This document shows positions 25,558 to 32,558 of a stretch of 32,558 nt of DNA, piece after piece (positions within the stretch are counted from its first letter, which is position 1; each line of letters opens with the position of its first letter). Below the pieces are notes generated by a model that saw nothing but the letters and a program-made list of their open reading frames with translations, made no database searches and was not told the DNA's origin. Position numbers and translations under genes: made by a program. Origin of the DNA: CAVYPR01 sp052145775 (GTDB taxonomy: Bacteria > Actinomycetota > Acidimicrobiia > Acidimicrobiales > RAAP-2); the NCBI GenBank assembly GCA_052145775.1, contig JBKQNY010000063.1, positions 1-32,558 on the forward strand, written 5' to 3'.

Positions 25558-25982
25558 CCGCCCACCCGACCGGGCGCAGGGTCGCTCGTCGGGCGCGGCA
25601 CGCCCGGTCCCCGGGCCGCGGTGCGGTAGAAGCACGACCATTCCTTGGTGTGGCAGGCGCCGTCGCCGTGCTGGTCGACCAGGACCACCAGGGCGTCGGC
25701 GTCGCAGTCGACCCGGACCTCGCGCACGTACTGGCGGTCCCCCGACGACTCCCCCTTGCACCACAGCTCGGCCCGGCTGCGGCTCCAGAACCAGGTGCGC
25801 CCGGTGTCGACGGTGCGGCGCAGGGACTCGGCGTTCATGTAGGCCACGGTGAGCACCTGGGCGCTGTCGGCGTCCTGGACCACCGCCACCACCAGCCCGC
25901 GGTCGTCGAAGCGCACCTCTTTGAGGAGGGCCTCGTCCACCTCGGCGAGGGGCACGCCGGCGGGGTGCTCGGTGGCGGTCAC
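25554..25982 (-). CDS. hisI: Phosphoribosyl-AMP cyclohydrolase
   Basis: HisI opens the purine ring of phosphoribosyl-AMP in the third step of histidine synthesis. The 142-residue chain has VLTVAYMNAESL, TWFWSRSR, LWCKGESSGDRQYVREV, the metal-binding VDCDADALV and GACHTKEWSCFYR. The last motif is normally HTG, and here HTK, a mild change beside the conserved cysteines. It lacks a HisE domain, so PR-ATP pyrophosphatase must be a separate gene elsewhere. The GTG start is seven bases after the GroES-like stop. Confidence 0.95.
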   Translation of the reverse strand: MTATEHPAGVPLAEVDEALLKEVRFDDRGLVVAVVQDADSAQVLTVAYMNAESLRRTVDTGRTWFWSRSRAELWCKGESSGDRQYVREVRVDCDADALVVLVDQHGDGACHTKEWSCFYRTAARGPGVPRPTSDPAPGRVGG

Positions 25983-25989
25983 CGCGATC

Positions 25990-26334
25990 TCACAGGTAGA
26001 GCCCGGTGCCGCCGTCGATCCGCTCGGAGGCCACCGCGTGCACGTCGCGCTCGCGCAGGATGACGTACTCCTCGCCCTGGACCTCCACCTCGAAGCCGTC
26101 CTCGGGGTTGAACAGGACCTTGTCGCCGGGCTTCACCGCCCGCACGTGGGGGCCGACGGCGACCGTCTCGGCCCAGGCCAGTCGGCGGGAGACCTCGGCC
26201 GTGGCGGGGATGAGGATGCCCGCCCTCGACCGTCGCTCCCCCTCGGCGTGCGCCACCTGCACCAGCACCCGATCGAACAGGACGGAGATGGGCTGTTTGG
26301 ACGCGCTGGGCTCGGGAGCCTTCTTGGTTGCCAC
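25990..26334 (-). CDS. GroES-like co-chaperonin
   Basis: The 114-residue product has the GroES fold: FDRVLVQVAHAEG, the mobile-loop residues AGILIP that contact GroEL, VAVGPHVRAVKPGDKVLF and EEYVILRERDV. It is somewhat longer than usual because of a Lys/Pro/Ser N-terminus and a C-terminal tail ERIDGGTGLYL. The frame extends ten codons upstream, but the GTG at 26334 is seven bases after TACCGT, a leaderless arrangement, and I prefer it. No groEL gene is here. The gene interrupts the his run between hisF and hisI. Whether it serves the main GroEL or a special substrate is unknown. Confidence 0.85.
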   Translation of the reverse strand: MATKKAPEPSASKQPISVLFDRVLVQVAHAEGERRSRAGILIPATAEVSRRLAWAETVAVGPHVRAVKPGDKVLFNPEDGFEVEVQGEEYVILRERDVHAVASERIDGGTGLYL

Positions 26335-26341
26335 CCCTGGC

Positions 26342-26347
26342 ACGGTA
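26342..26347 (-). promoter_or_regulatory. Leaderless-type -10 box of the groES-like gene
   Basis: TACCGT is followed by seven bases and GTG. It suggests the groES-like gene and the hisI-trpE-ygfZ genes behind it have a second transcription start within the operon. Confidence 0.45.
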
Positions 26348-26394
26348 CCGCATACGGCCCGCACCCCCGGCCGCGCCGTCCGCCCACGGTGCGC

Positions 26395-27162
26395 TCAGTC
26401 GACCGGGCGCACCGCCACACCGTGGGCCGCCAGATGGGCTTTGGCCTCCCCCACCGTGTGGCGGCGCCGGTGGAAGATCGAGGCGGCCAGCACGGCGTCG
26501 GCCCCCCCGGCCGTGGCCCCCTCCACGAGATGTTCGAGCGTGCCCACGCCCCCCGAGGCCACCACCGGCACCCCCACCGCGTCGACCACGGCCCGGGTCA
26601 GCTCGAGGTCGAAGCCATCCCCGGTCCCGTCGCGGTCCATCGAGGTGAGGAGGATCTCCCCCGCCCCCAGGTCGGCGCTCTCGACGGCCCAGGCCACGGC
26701 GTCCCGGCCGGCGGGACGGCGCCCCCCGTGGGTGTGCACCTCCCAGCCCGCACCCCCGGGCCGGGCCCGGGCGTCGATGGCCACCACCACGCACTGGGCG
26801 CCGAACTCCGCCGCCAGCTCGGCCACGAGCCCGGGGCGCTCGAGGGCGGCCGTGTTGAGGGCCACCTTGTCGGCCCCGGCCCGCAGCAGGCGGCGCCCGT
26901 CCTCGGCGCTGCGCACCCCCCCGCCCACGGTGAAGGGGATGAACACCTGCTCGGCCGTTCGGGCCACCACCGAGACCATGGTCTGGCGCTCGTCGGAGGA
27001 CGCCGTGATGTCGAGGAAGGTGAGCTCGTCGGCACCTTCGGCGTCGTAGCGGGTGGCCAGCTCCACCGGGTCGCCCTCGTCGACCAGGTCCACGAACTGC
27101 ACGCCCTTCACCACCCGGCCGCCGGTGACGTCCAGGCAGGGGATCACACGGACGGTGCGCAC
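26395..27162 (-). CDS. hisF: Imidazole glycerol phosphate synthase, cyclase subunit
   Basis: HisF is the TIM-barrel partner of HisH and makes imidazole glycerol phosphate and AICAR. The 255-residue product has the catalytic Asp11 in VRVIPCLDV, matching position 11 of the well-studied Thermotoga enzyme from this GTG, and the second catalytic Asp in VVVAIDARA. Both half-barrel phosphate sites (VGGGVRS and ASGGVGTLEHL) are present. The start overlaps hisA by 19 bases. A GTG five codons later would overlap by four bases but would cut into the first strand. Confidence 0.95.
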   Translation of the reverse strand: MRTVRVIPCLDVTGGRVVKGVQFVDLVDEGDPVELATRYDAEGADELTFLDITASSDERQTMVSVVARTAEQVFIPFTVGGGVRSAEDGRRLLRAGADKVALNTAALERPGLVAELAAEFGAQCVVVAIDARARPGGAGWEVHTHGGRRPAGRDAVAWAVESADLGAGEILLTSMDRDGTGDGFDLELTRAVVDAVGVPVVASGGVGTLEHLVEGATAGGADAVLAASIFHRRRHTVGEAKAHLAAHGVAVRPVD

Positions 27163-27905
27163 GCGGCGATCGCCTCCTCCAGCTCGATGCGGCCGTCGAG
27201 CAGCGCCCGGCCCACCACCACGCCCTCGAGCCGCCGCCCGCCCGAGGCGCGCCGCTCGGCCAGCGCCCGCAGGTCCTCGATCGAGGAGACCCCACCGGAG
27301 GCCACCACCGGCGTCGCCGTCGTGTCGAGGACGGCCACCAGGCCGTCGAGGTCCGGTCCCAAGAGGGTCCCGTCGCGGTCGATGGCCGTCACCACCAGGG
27401 CCGCCAGCGGCGCGCCCTCGAGGGCGCCCAGCGCCTCGGCGACCGTCCGCCCCGAGCTCTCCAGCCAGCCACGCGAGGCCGCCACCAGCGACCCGTCGTC
27501 GGCCCGGCGGTAGTCCAGGCCCACGGCCACCGACCCGGGGTGGCGACGGGCGCAGTCGGCGGCCAGGGCCGGGTCCTCCACGGCGGCGGTACCGAGCACC
27601 ACCCGGTCCACGCCGGCCGCCAGCAGCTCGGCGACGTCGTTCTCCGACCGCACGCCGCCGCCCGCCTGGACCCGGACCCCCCGGGCCCCGGCCGCGGCCG
27701 CCAACCGGGCCACCACCGGGCGGTTGGACGGGTCTCCGGTGCGGGCCGCGTCGAGGTCGACCAGGTGGAGCCAGCGGGCCCCGCCGTCCATGTAGCGCCG
27801 GGCCACCTCGGCCGGGTCGCCGTAGTCGGTCCGGCGGCCGAAGTCACCCTGGACCAGGCGGACCGCCTCGCCGGCCACCAGGTCGATCGCCGCCAGCAGC
27901 TCCAT
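27144..27905 (-). CDS. hisA: ProFAR isomerase
   Basis: HisA opens the ribosyl ring of ProFAR to PRFAR. The 253-residue TIM barrel has the catalytic Asp8 in LLAAIDLV and the second in VVTAIDRDGTL, plus both phosphate loops VQAGGGVRSEND and VASGGVSSIEDL. Actinobacteria often use PriA, which also does the TrpF reaction and has a VELSGG-type loop. This sequence has VQAGGGVR, the HisA pattern, although RGW-type residues (SRGW) are shared. I therefore call it HisA but cannot exclude PriA activity. The ATG overlaps the hisH stop by one base (TGATG). Confidence 0.93.
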   Translation of the reverse strand: MELLAAIDLVAGEAVRLVQGDFGRRTDYGDPAEVARRYMDGGARWLHLVDLDAARTGDPSNRPVVARLAAAAGARGVRVQAGGGVRSENDVAELLAAGVDRVVLGTAAVEDPALAADCARRHPGSVAVGLDYRRADDGSLVAASRGWLESSGRTVAEALGALEGAPLAALVVTAIDRDGTLLGPDLDGLVAVLDTTATPVVASGGVSSIEDLRALAERRASGGRRLEGVVVGRALLDGRIELEEAIAACAPSV

Positions 27906-28549
27906 CAGCCGGCCGGCGCCGTCGCCGCGCAGCGGGTCACGAAGTTGGAGAGGAGGGACAGCCCCGCCGTCCCGGACTTCTCGGGGTGGAACTGGGTCCC
28001 CCAGACGTTGCCGTGCTCGACTACGGCGGCCACCGGGCCGCCGTAGTCGCAGGTGGCCACGGTCTCGGGTCCGATCACCGGGGCGTAGGAGTGCACGAAG
28101 TAGACCCAGGGCGACGCCGGCTGGCCCTCGAGCAGCTGCGAGGCGGTGCCCGGACAGCGCTCCAGGCGGTTCCACTGCATCTGGGGGAGCTTCACCCCCT
28201 CGGGGAGCCGCCGGATCTCCCCCTCCAAGATGCCGAGCCCCGCCGAGCCGGGGCTCTCCTCGCTTCGGGCGTAGAGAAGCTGGAAGCCCACGCAGATGCC
28301 AAGGAACGGGACACCCGACAGCGCGGCACGCCGGGCCGCCTCGCCGAGGCCGGTCCGCTCGAGGGCCGCGGCGCAGGCCCCGAAGGCGCCCACCCCGGGC
28401 AGGACCACGCCGGCCGCCCCGTCCACCTCTGTGGGGCGGACCACCAGCCGGGCCGGTGCGCCGAGGTGCACCAGGGCCTTCTCGGCCGAGCGCAGGTTGC
28501 CGATGCCGTAGTCGAGGACGGCGATGGTGCCGTCGGCGGCCCCGGTCAC
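27905..28549 (-). CDS. hisH: Imidazole glycerol phosphate synthase, glutaminase subunit
   Basis: HisH hydrolyses glutamine and channels ammonia to HisF. The 214-residue product from this GTG has the nucleophile about Cys86 in FLGICVGFQLL and the His/Glu pair about His188 and Glu190 in GTQFHPEKSG. The oxyanion region is PGVGAFG. The motif is usually GICLGMQLL, and the variation is conservative. The start lies seven bases after the hisB stop. A frame extension upstream runs inside hisB and is a shadow. Confidence 0.95.
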   Translation of the reverse strand: MTGAADGTIAVLDYGIGNLRSAEKALVHLGAPARLVVRPTEVDGAAGVVLPGVGAFGACAAALERTGLGEAARRAALSGVPFLGICVGFQLLYARSEESPGSAGLGILEGEIRRLPEGVKLPQMQWNRLERCPGTASQLLEGQPASPWVYFVHSYAPVIGPETVATCDYGGPVAAVVEHGNVWGTQFHPEKSGTAGLSLLSNFVTRCAATAPAG

Positions 28550-28556
28550 GGCCGGC

Positions 28557-29162
28557 TCACAGAGCGCCCTTGGTAGAGGGGATGGCGCCGCCCTCGACCC
28601 GCACCGCGTCGCGCAGCGCACGCGCCACCCCCTTGAAGGTGGCCTCGAGGATGTGGTGGGTGTTCTTCCCCGCCTGCAGACGCACGTGCAGGGTGATGCC
28701 GGCGGCGGTGACGAAGGCCCGCCAGAACTCCTCGGCCAGCTGGGGGGCGAACGGTGGTGACCCGAGCCCCGCCACGTCGGGCGCAAAGGGGACGTCGTAG
28801 GCGAGGAAGGGGCGGCCCGAGAGATCGAGAGCCACCTCCACCAGGGCCTCGTCGAGGGGGAGCAGCGCCGAGGCGAACCGCCGCACCCCCGCCTTGTCGC
28901 CGAGGGCCCGGGCCACCGCCCCGCCCAGCACGATGCCGACATCTTCGACGGTGTGGTGGGCGTCGACGGCCAGGTCCCCCTCGGCCCGCACCACGAGGTC
29001 GAACCCGCCGTGGCGCCCGAGCTGTTCGAGCATGTGGTCGAAGAAGGGCAGGCCGGTCGAGACCTCCACCGACCCCGTGCCGTCGACGTCGACCGAGACG
29101 CTGATGGCGGTCTCCTTGGTGGTGCGCTCGCCCTCGGCCCGCCGGGACCCGTTGCTCGTCAT
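28557..29162 (-). CDS. hisB: Imidazoleglycerol-phosphate dehydratase
   Basis: HisB dehydrates imidazole glycerol phosphate to imidazole acetol phosphate. The 201-residue single-function form has both manganese motifs, DAHHTVEDVGI and NTHHILEATFKG, with FFDHMLEQLGRHGGFD near the start and a SGRP segment. There is no phosphatase domain, as in all actinobacterial forms I know. The ATG follows GAGGA by eight bases and the hisC stop by 13. Confidence 0.96.
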   Translation of the reverse strand: MTSNGSRRAEGERTTKETAISVSVDVDGTGSVEVSTGLPFFDHMLEQLGRHGGFDLVVRAEGDLAVDAHHTVEDVGIVLGGAVARALGDKAGVRRFASALLPLDEALVEVALDLSGRPFLAYDVPFAPDVAGLGSPPFAPQLAEEFWRAFVTAAGITLHVRLQAGKNTHHILEATFKGVARALRDAVRVEGGAIPSTKGAL

Positions 29163-29175
29163 CTGCTGCGTCCTC

Positions 29176-30252
29176 TCATCGCGCCGCCCCCAGGCACCGC
29201 CCGAGGGCCTCCAAGAACCGGTCGTTCTCGGCGGGGGTGCCCACCGTGACCCGCAGGCACCCGGCCAGTCCGTCCCAGCTCGAACAGTCTCGCACCAGGA
29301 CGCCGGCCTCCAAGAGCCCCTGCCACACCGCGCCCGCCTCGCGCCCGGTCGGGCGGAAGAGGATGAAGTTGGCGTCCGACGGCCACCACTCCACCGCCAG
29401 GTCCACCAACGCGGCCGACACCCTGCCGCGTTCCTCGGCCACGGCCGCCACGCGGGCCTCCATCTCCCGGCGGTAGCGCAGGGCCAACACGCCGGCCGCC
29501 TGGCTGAAGGCCGACAGGTGGTAGGGCAGGGCGACCGCCTCGCAGCCGGCCACCACGGCGGGATCGGCCACCAGGTAGCCCAGCCGACAGGCGGCCATGG
29601 CCCAGGTCTTGGAGAAGGTGCGCACGACGACCAGCCCCGGGCGCTCGGGGCCCCGCAGGTCCAGGGCCGAGGTCCGGGCGAACTGGCCGTAGGCCTCGTC
29701 CACCACCACCAGCCCGGGTGCCGCGTCGGCGATGCGGGCCACCACCTCGGGCCGCTCGGCGCCCCCGGTCGGGTTGTTGGGCGAGCAGACGAAGGTGATC
29801 TCCGGTCGTGTGGCGGCCAGCCGCCTCTCGGCCTCGGCGACGTCGATGCGGAAGTCCGGCCCGCGCCCGCCGGCCACCACCGCGGTGCCGGTCAACCGGG
29901 CGATGTGGGTGTGCAGGGCGTAGGTGGGCTCGAAGAGCAGGGCCCGGCGGCCCGGTCCGCCGAAGGCGAGCAGGAGGCACTGCAGGACCTCGTTGGACCC
30001 GTTGGCACAGAAGACCTCCTCGGCCCTGACGCCGTGCAGCTCGGCCAGCGCGCCCCGGAGCTCGGCGGCCCCCCGGTCGGGGTAGCGGTTGAACTCGATC
30101 CGCTCGATCTCAGCCGCCAGGTCGTCGCACCAGGTCTCCGGCGGCGGGAAAGGCGACTCGTTGGTGTTGAGGCGCACCGGCGTCGCCACCTGCGGGGAGT
30201 GGTAGCCCTCGAGGGCGGCCAGGTCGGAGCGGAGTGGGACGAGCGCGCTCAA
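29176..30252 (-). CDS. hisC: Histidinol-phosphate aminotransferase
   Basis: HisC converts imidazole acetol phosphate and glutamate to histidinol phosphate. The 358-residue PLP enzyme has VRLNTNESPFPPP near the start, CANGSNEVLQCL, FVCSPNNPTGG, VVVDEAYGQFA and the PLP lysine about Lys215 in RTFSKTWAMAACRLGY. The TTG start shares four bases with the hisD stop (TTGA), consistent with the other coupled junctions, and no other start fits the conserved N-terminus. Confidence 0.95.
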   Translation of the reverse strand: MSALVPLRSDLAALEGYHSPQVATPVRLNTNESPFPPPETWCDDLAAEIERIEFNRYPDRGAAELRGALAELHGVRAEEVFCANGSNEVLQCLLLAFGGPGRRALLFEPTYALHTHIARLTGTAVVAGGRGPDFRIDVAEAERRLAATRPEITFVCSPNNPTGGAERPEVVARIADAAPGLVVVDEAYGQFARTSALDLRGPERPGLVVVRTFSKTWAMAACRLGYLVADPAVVAGCEAVALPYHLSAFSQAAGVLALRYRREMEARVAAVAEERGRVSAALVDLAVEWWPSDANFILFRPTGREAGAVWQGLLEAGVLVRDCSSWDGLAGCLRVTVGTPAENDRFLEALGRCLGAAR

Positions 30253-31529
30253 GAGCGCAGCCGGATCGACTCGGCGTGGGCGGGCAGCCCTTCGGTGGTG
30301 GCCAGGGTGACGACGTGGCGGCCGAGCGAGGCCATCGCCTCAGGGCTGGCCGAGACGGCGTGGATGTGGCGGCGGAAGTCGTCGGCGCGCAGCGCCGAGG
30401 CGAAGCGGGCGGTGCGGTTGGTCGGCAGGACGTGGTTCGGCCCGGCCAGGTAGTCGCCCAGGCTGGCCGGCGACCACGGCCCGCAGAAGACCGCCCCGGC
30501 CGCCCGCACCGCCGGCAGCAGGTCCTCGGCCCCGTCGAAGAGGAGCTCGAGGTGCTCGGGGGCCACGACGTTGGACACCTCCATGGCCGCCTCGGGCCCG
30601 TCCACCAGGCACGTGTAGCCACCAGAGGCCAGGGTGGCCTCGAGGTCGGCCCGCCGCGGCGAGGAGTGAACGAAGCGGTCCACCTCGGCCTCGACCTCGT
30701 CGGCCTTCTCCGGCGACCAGGTCACCAGCCAGGCGAGCCCGTCGGGGCCGTGCTCGGCCTGGACGACCAGATCGACCGCGGCCAGCCGGGCCGGGGTGTC
30801 AGGGGAGGCCACCACCACCACCTCGGAGGGGCCGGCGAAGGCCGAGGCCACACCCACCGTCCCCGACACCTGGCGTTTGGCCTCGGCCACATAACGGTTG
30901 CCCGGCCCCACCACCACGTCTACGCGCGGAATCGTCTCGGTGCCGTACGCCATGGCCCCGATGGCCTGGGCGCCGCCCACGCGGTAGATCTCGTCGTACC
31001 CGGCGATGGCCGCGGCCGCCAGGGTGGCGTCGTCGAGGGCACCGTCGGGCCCCGGCGGCACGCAGAGCACGAGCCGTCCCACTCCGGCCACGGTGGCCGG
31101 GGCGGCGCACATGAGCACCGTCGAGGGGTAGCGGGCCCGCCCGCCCGGCGCGTAGCAGCCGGCCCGCTCCACCGGGCGCACCAGGTGCCGCACCCTGACC
31201 CCGCCGTCGACGAAGTCGGGCGGCGGCGGTGACTCGAGGGCGTGGTAGGCGCAGATCCTCGACCACGCCACCTCGAGCGCCTGGCGCAGCTCATCGTCCA
31301 CCCTCGCAAGCGCTGCGGTCGCCGCGCCCTCGTCGACGTCCAGGTCCTCGAGCACGGCGCCGTCGAAGCGCGCCGTCAGGTCCCGCAGCGCGGCATCGCC
31401 CTCGGCGCGCACCCGGACCAGGATGGCGGCCACCGCCTCTCGCACGTCTCCCCCGGCGTCGGCCGGGCGCGGCAGGTCCGCATCGAAGGGGCCGGTCCGG
31501 CCGCGAAGGTCGAGGCGGGTGAGGGGCAT
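30249..31529 (-). CDS. hisD: Histidinol dehydrogenase
   Basis: HisD oxidises histidinol to histidine in two NAD-dependent steps and heads the operon. The 426-residue product has the nucleotide and zinc features of the family: CAYHALESPPPPDF, YPSTVLMCAAPATVAGV, VVGPGNRYVAEAKRQVSGTVG, VVQAEHGPDGLAW and the catalytic Glu-His in NVVAPEHLELL. A zinc-binding segment VLPTNRTARFAS is normally G-T-A-R and here T-A-R, a mild variant. The ATG follows TAGCAT by nine bases. It diverges from a small coiled-coil gene. Confidence 0.96.
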   Translation of the reverse strand: MPLTRLDLRGRTGPFDADLPRPADAGGDVREAVAAILVRVRAEGDAALRDLTARFDGAVLEDLDVDEGAATAALARVDDELRQALEVAWSRICAYHALESPPPPDFVDGGVRVRHLVRPVERAGCYAPGGRARYPSTVLMCAAPATVAGVGRLVLCVPPGPDGALDDATLAAAAIAGYDEIYRVGGAQAIGAMAYGTETIPRVDVVVGPGNRYVAEAKRQVSGTVGVASAFAGPSEVVVVASPDTPARLAAVDLVVQAEHGPDGLAWLVTWSPEKADEVEAEVDRFVHSSPRRADLEATLASGGYTCLVDGPEAAMEVSNVVAPEHLELLFDGAEDLLPAVRAAGAVFCGPWSPASLGDYLAGPNHVLPTNRTARFASALRADDFRRHIHAVSASPEAMASLGRHVVTLATTEGLPAHAESIRLRS

Positions 31530-31538
31530 GGTCCCGCG

Positions 31539-31544
31539 ATGCTA
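31539..31544 (-). promoter_or_regulatory. Probable -10 of the his operon
   Basis: TAGCAT lies nine bases before the hisD ATG, giving a leader of two bases or none. No histidine leader peptide or T-box fits between it and the ATG, so attenuation at the leader is unlikely. Confidence 0.45.
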
Positions 31545-31622
31545 CCTGTGGCCCCACTCCCCAACGGCGGGTCCTGGGGCCGCGATGCGCGCCGACGCCG
31601 GCGCGTGGGCCATCATCGGGAG

Positions 31623-31811
31623 GTGACCACGCGCGCCGAGCTCTCCTCGCTCACCTCCACCCTCGACGAGCTCACCCGGCGGGTGACCGCCCTGGCCGAG
31701 CAGGCCCGGGCCGGCGAGGAGGACGACCTGGCGGCCGAGCTGTTCGGGGTCGAGCGCGCCCTCACCGGTGCCCTGCGCCGGCTCGGACGGGTCGCCGCCG
31801 ACCGCGGCTGA
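31623..31811 (+). CDS. Small coiled-coil protein of unknown function
   Basis: This 62-residue protein (VTTRAELSSLTSTLDELTRR... to RRLGRVAADRG) has heptad-like Leu/Ala spacing throughout, so it is probably one helix or a helical hairpin. It is acidic in the middle (GEEDDLAAELFGVE) and basic at the end. It is divergent from hisD and ends nine bases from the convergent PIN gene. The GTG is preceded immediately by GGGAG, which is too close for a normal site; an AT-rich box (CATCAT) six bases ahead may serve a leaderless start. I recall similar short proteins in actinobacteria but no known role. Confidence 0.6.
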   Translation: MTTRAELSSLTSTLDELTRRVTALAEQARAGEEDDLAAELFGVERALTGALRRLGRVAADRG

Positions 31812-31819
31812 AGCCGTCC

Positions 31820-32212
31820 CTACACGGCGTACATGACGAGGTCGTGGCCGAGCAGCCCCGCCGCGGTGCGCAGCGCGTGCTGGCGGGAGGCCACCACCGC
31901 GCAGTTGCGACCGGCCGCCACCTGTGCGGTGGCCACCGCCACCAGGTCGGCGGTGTCGGCCCGCGCCGCCAGTTCCCCGGCCCGGCGCGCCCCCTCGTCG
32001 TCGAGGTCCTCCACCTCCGCACCGCAGAGGAGGGCCTCGAGGCGGTCCCCCCGGGCCTCGGTGCGAAAGGCCTCGGCGATGGCCGCCACCGGCACCACCG
32101 GCACGATGCCGTTGGCCAGCGCGGCCCGGTGCACCGCCCACACGATCCGGTCGCCGCGGGCCGCCGCCCGCAGCGCCCCCACGCCGTAGACGAGACCCTC
32201 GCGCGCCGTCAC
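31820..32212 (-). CDS. PIN-domain protein (VapC-like), active site degenerate
   Basis: The 130-residue chain has the VapC layout: LVYGVGALRAAARGDRIVWA, ALANGIVPVVPVAAIAEAF, RLEALLCGAEVEDLDDE, TADLVAVATA and VVASRQHALR. VapC toxins cut RNA with a cluster of acidic residues. Against the usual pattern LVxDxGAL, (E/Q) in the second helix, ADxxDA and TSDxxDL, the first Asp is Gly10, the later Asp of ADxxDA is Ala92, and the Asp of TSD is Arg110. Only Glu47 and Asp89 remain. The GTG overlaps the antitoxin stop by four bases (GTGA). It is probably not an active nuclease, and may now act only as a corepressor with its partner. Confidence 0.8.
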   Translation of the reverse strand: MTAREGLVYGVGALRAAARGDRIVWAVHRAALANGIVPVVPVAAIAEAFRTEARGDRLEALLCGAEVEDLDDEGARRAGELAARADTADLVAVATAQVAAGRNCAVVASRQHALRTAAGLLGHDLVMYAV

Positions 32213-32475
32213 CGCCGGCGGACCCTCGAGGCCATCCCCGAGACGCCCGAGAGCAGGCGGGCGAGCAAGGCCTCGCCGGCGGCGATCTCCTCGGCCGTCA
32301 GCGCCCCGGCCTCTGACTCCCAGGCGGCCACCCCGCGCAGGCCCTGGCGCACCCGCAGTTGTCGCTCGGCCGCGCCCGACAGCCAGGCGCTGAAGGAGAC
32401 GCCGTCCTCGCGCGCCGCGGCCTCGACCTCACGGGCGACCTCGTCGCCCAACGACACCGAGCGCTTCGTAACCAC
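32209..32475 (-). CDS. Ribbon-helix-helix antitoxin (VapB-like)
   Basis: This 88-residue protein has the short beta-strand then two helices of RHH DNA-binding proteins: TKRSVSLGDEVAREVEAAARE and GVSFSAWLSGAAERQL, residues 3-42. A C-terminal toxin-binding segment, GALTAEEIAAGEALLARLL, follows. It looks intact and typical. The GTG lies six bases after TACTTT, with an inverted repeat over the same spot, which fits self-repression. It is the first gene of a two-gene unit with the PIN protein. Confidence 0.85.
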   Translation of the reverse strand: MVTKRSVSLGDEVAREVEAAAREDGVSFSAWLSGAAERQLRVRQGLRGVAAWESEAGALTAEEIAAGEALLARLLSGVSGMASRVRRR

Positions 32476-32478
32476 GGG

Positions 32479-32489
32479 GTTAAAGTAAC
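32479..32489. promoter_or_regulatory. Antitoxin promoter and operator-like repeat
   Basis: GTTA and TAAC flank AAG. TACTTT (32487-32482, minus strand) is the -10, six bases before the GTG. RHH antitoxins commonly bind such short repeats over their own promoter. Confidence 0.45.
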
Positions 32490-32502
32490 ACCTCCAGTAC
32501 TA

Positions 32503-32523
32503 CCGCCCGGCGCAGCCGGGCGG
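32503..32523. terminator. GC hairpin, perfect 9-base arms
   Basis: CCGCCCGGC and GCCGGGCGG flank GCA. With the next hairpin it may end a gene lying beyond the window. Confidence 0.4.
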
Positions 32524-32543
32524 CTCCCCGGACGCGGCGACGG

Positions 32544-32558
32544 CGCCCCGAAGGGGCG
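32544..32558. terminator. GC hairpin at window end
   Basis: CGCCCC and GGGGCG flank GAA, 20 bases from the previous hairpin. The structure may extend beyond the window. Confidence 0.35.

Noticed and set aside
27144..27905. hisA as PriA (bifunctional HisA/TrpF) as in many actinobacteria
   Set aside because: The phosphate loop VQAGGGVR matches HisA rather than the PriA VELSGG pattern; kept as a minor alternative only.

Overview
The window is a high-GC chromosomal segment from an actinobacterium. It shows many GTG and TTG starts, TANNNT -10 boxes placed 6-10 bases before start codons (leaderless-type promoters), an IdeR/DtxR-like iron box, and a split copy of the gene order that Mycobacterium tuberculosis carries as Rv1826-Rv1832 (gcvH, garA, ftsR-type MerR, DUF151, second MerR, glycine decarboxylase). 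The split two-subunit P-protein, the single-domain sugar ABC ATPase and the overall gene mix fit a deep-branching actinobacterial class such as Acidimicrobiia. That placement is inference, not proof. I see no CRISPR array, prophage, insertion sequence, rRNA or tRNA gene.

Layout. 1-492: 3' end of a class II aldolase (+). 512-5451 (-): a second MerR regulator, a PD-(D/E)XK-like protein, gcvT, gcvPA and gcvPB. 5521-8210 (-): a ferric-iron-type ABC permease and ATPase behind an iron box. 8263-10845: thiG (-) and thiD (+) diverging, then a membrane-anchored unknown protein (+). 10865-14287 (-): a GT87-like polytopic membrane protein and an S9 peptidase. 14300-16903 (-): gcvH, GarA-type FHA protein, FtsR-type MerR, DUF151 protein. 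17125-17325: a cold-shock protein (+). 17479-19158: ettA (-). 19476-23025 (+): a xylose-type sugar ABC operon with a very strong hairpin after the binding-protein gene. 23042-31529 (-): one long biosynthetic run, hisD-C-B-H-A-F, groES-like, hisI, trpE, ygfZ. 31623-31811: a small coiled-coil protein (+). 31820-32475 (-): an RHH antitoxin with a PIN protein whose active site looks destroyed.

How it works together. The glycine cleavage H, T and P proteins sit at the two ends of a broken ancestral cluster that also carries a regulator of 2-oxoglutarate/glutamate flux (GarA/OdhI type) and two MerR regulators. An 8.8 kb block of iron-transport, thiamine, peptidase and membrane genes lies between the halves. 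The his-trp-ygfZ run is tightly packed: several junctions overlap by 1 or 4 bases, so translational coupling is likely. Only the GroES-like gene interrupts it, with its own promoter-like sequence.

No wholly new multi-gene system is evident. The best leads are the catalytically degenerate PIN/RHH pair, the PD-(D/E)XK-like protein next to the glycine-cleavage genes, the GroES-like gene in the his operon, and the zinc-ribbon GarA with the long-linker FtsR.
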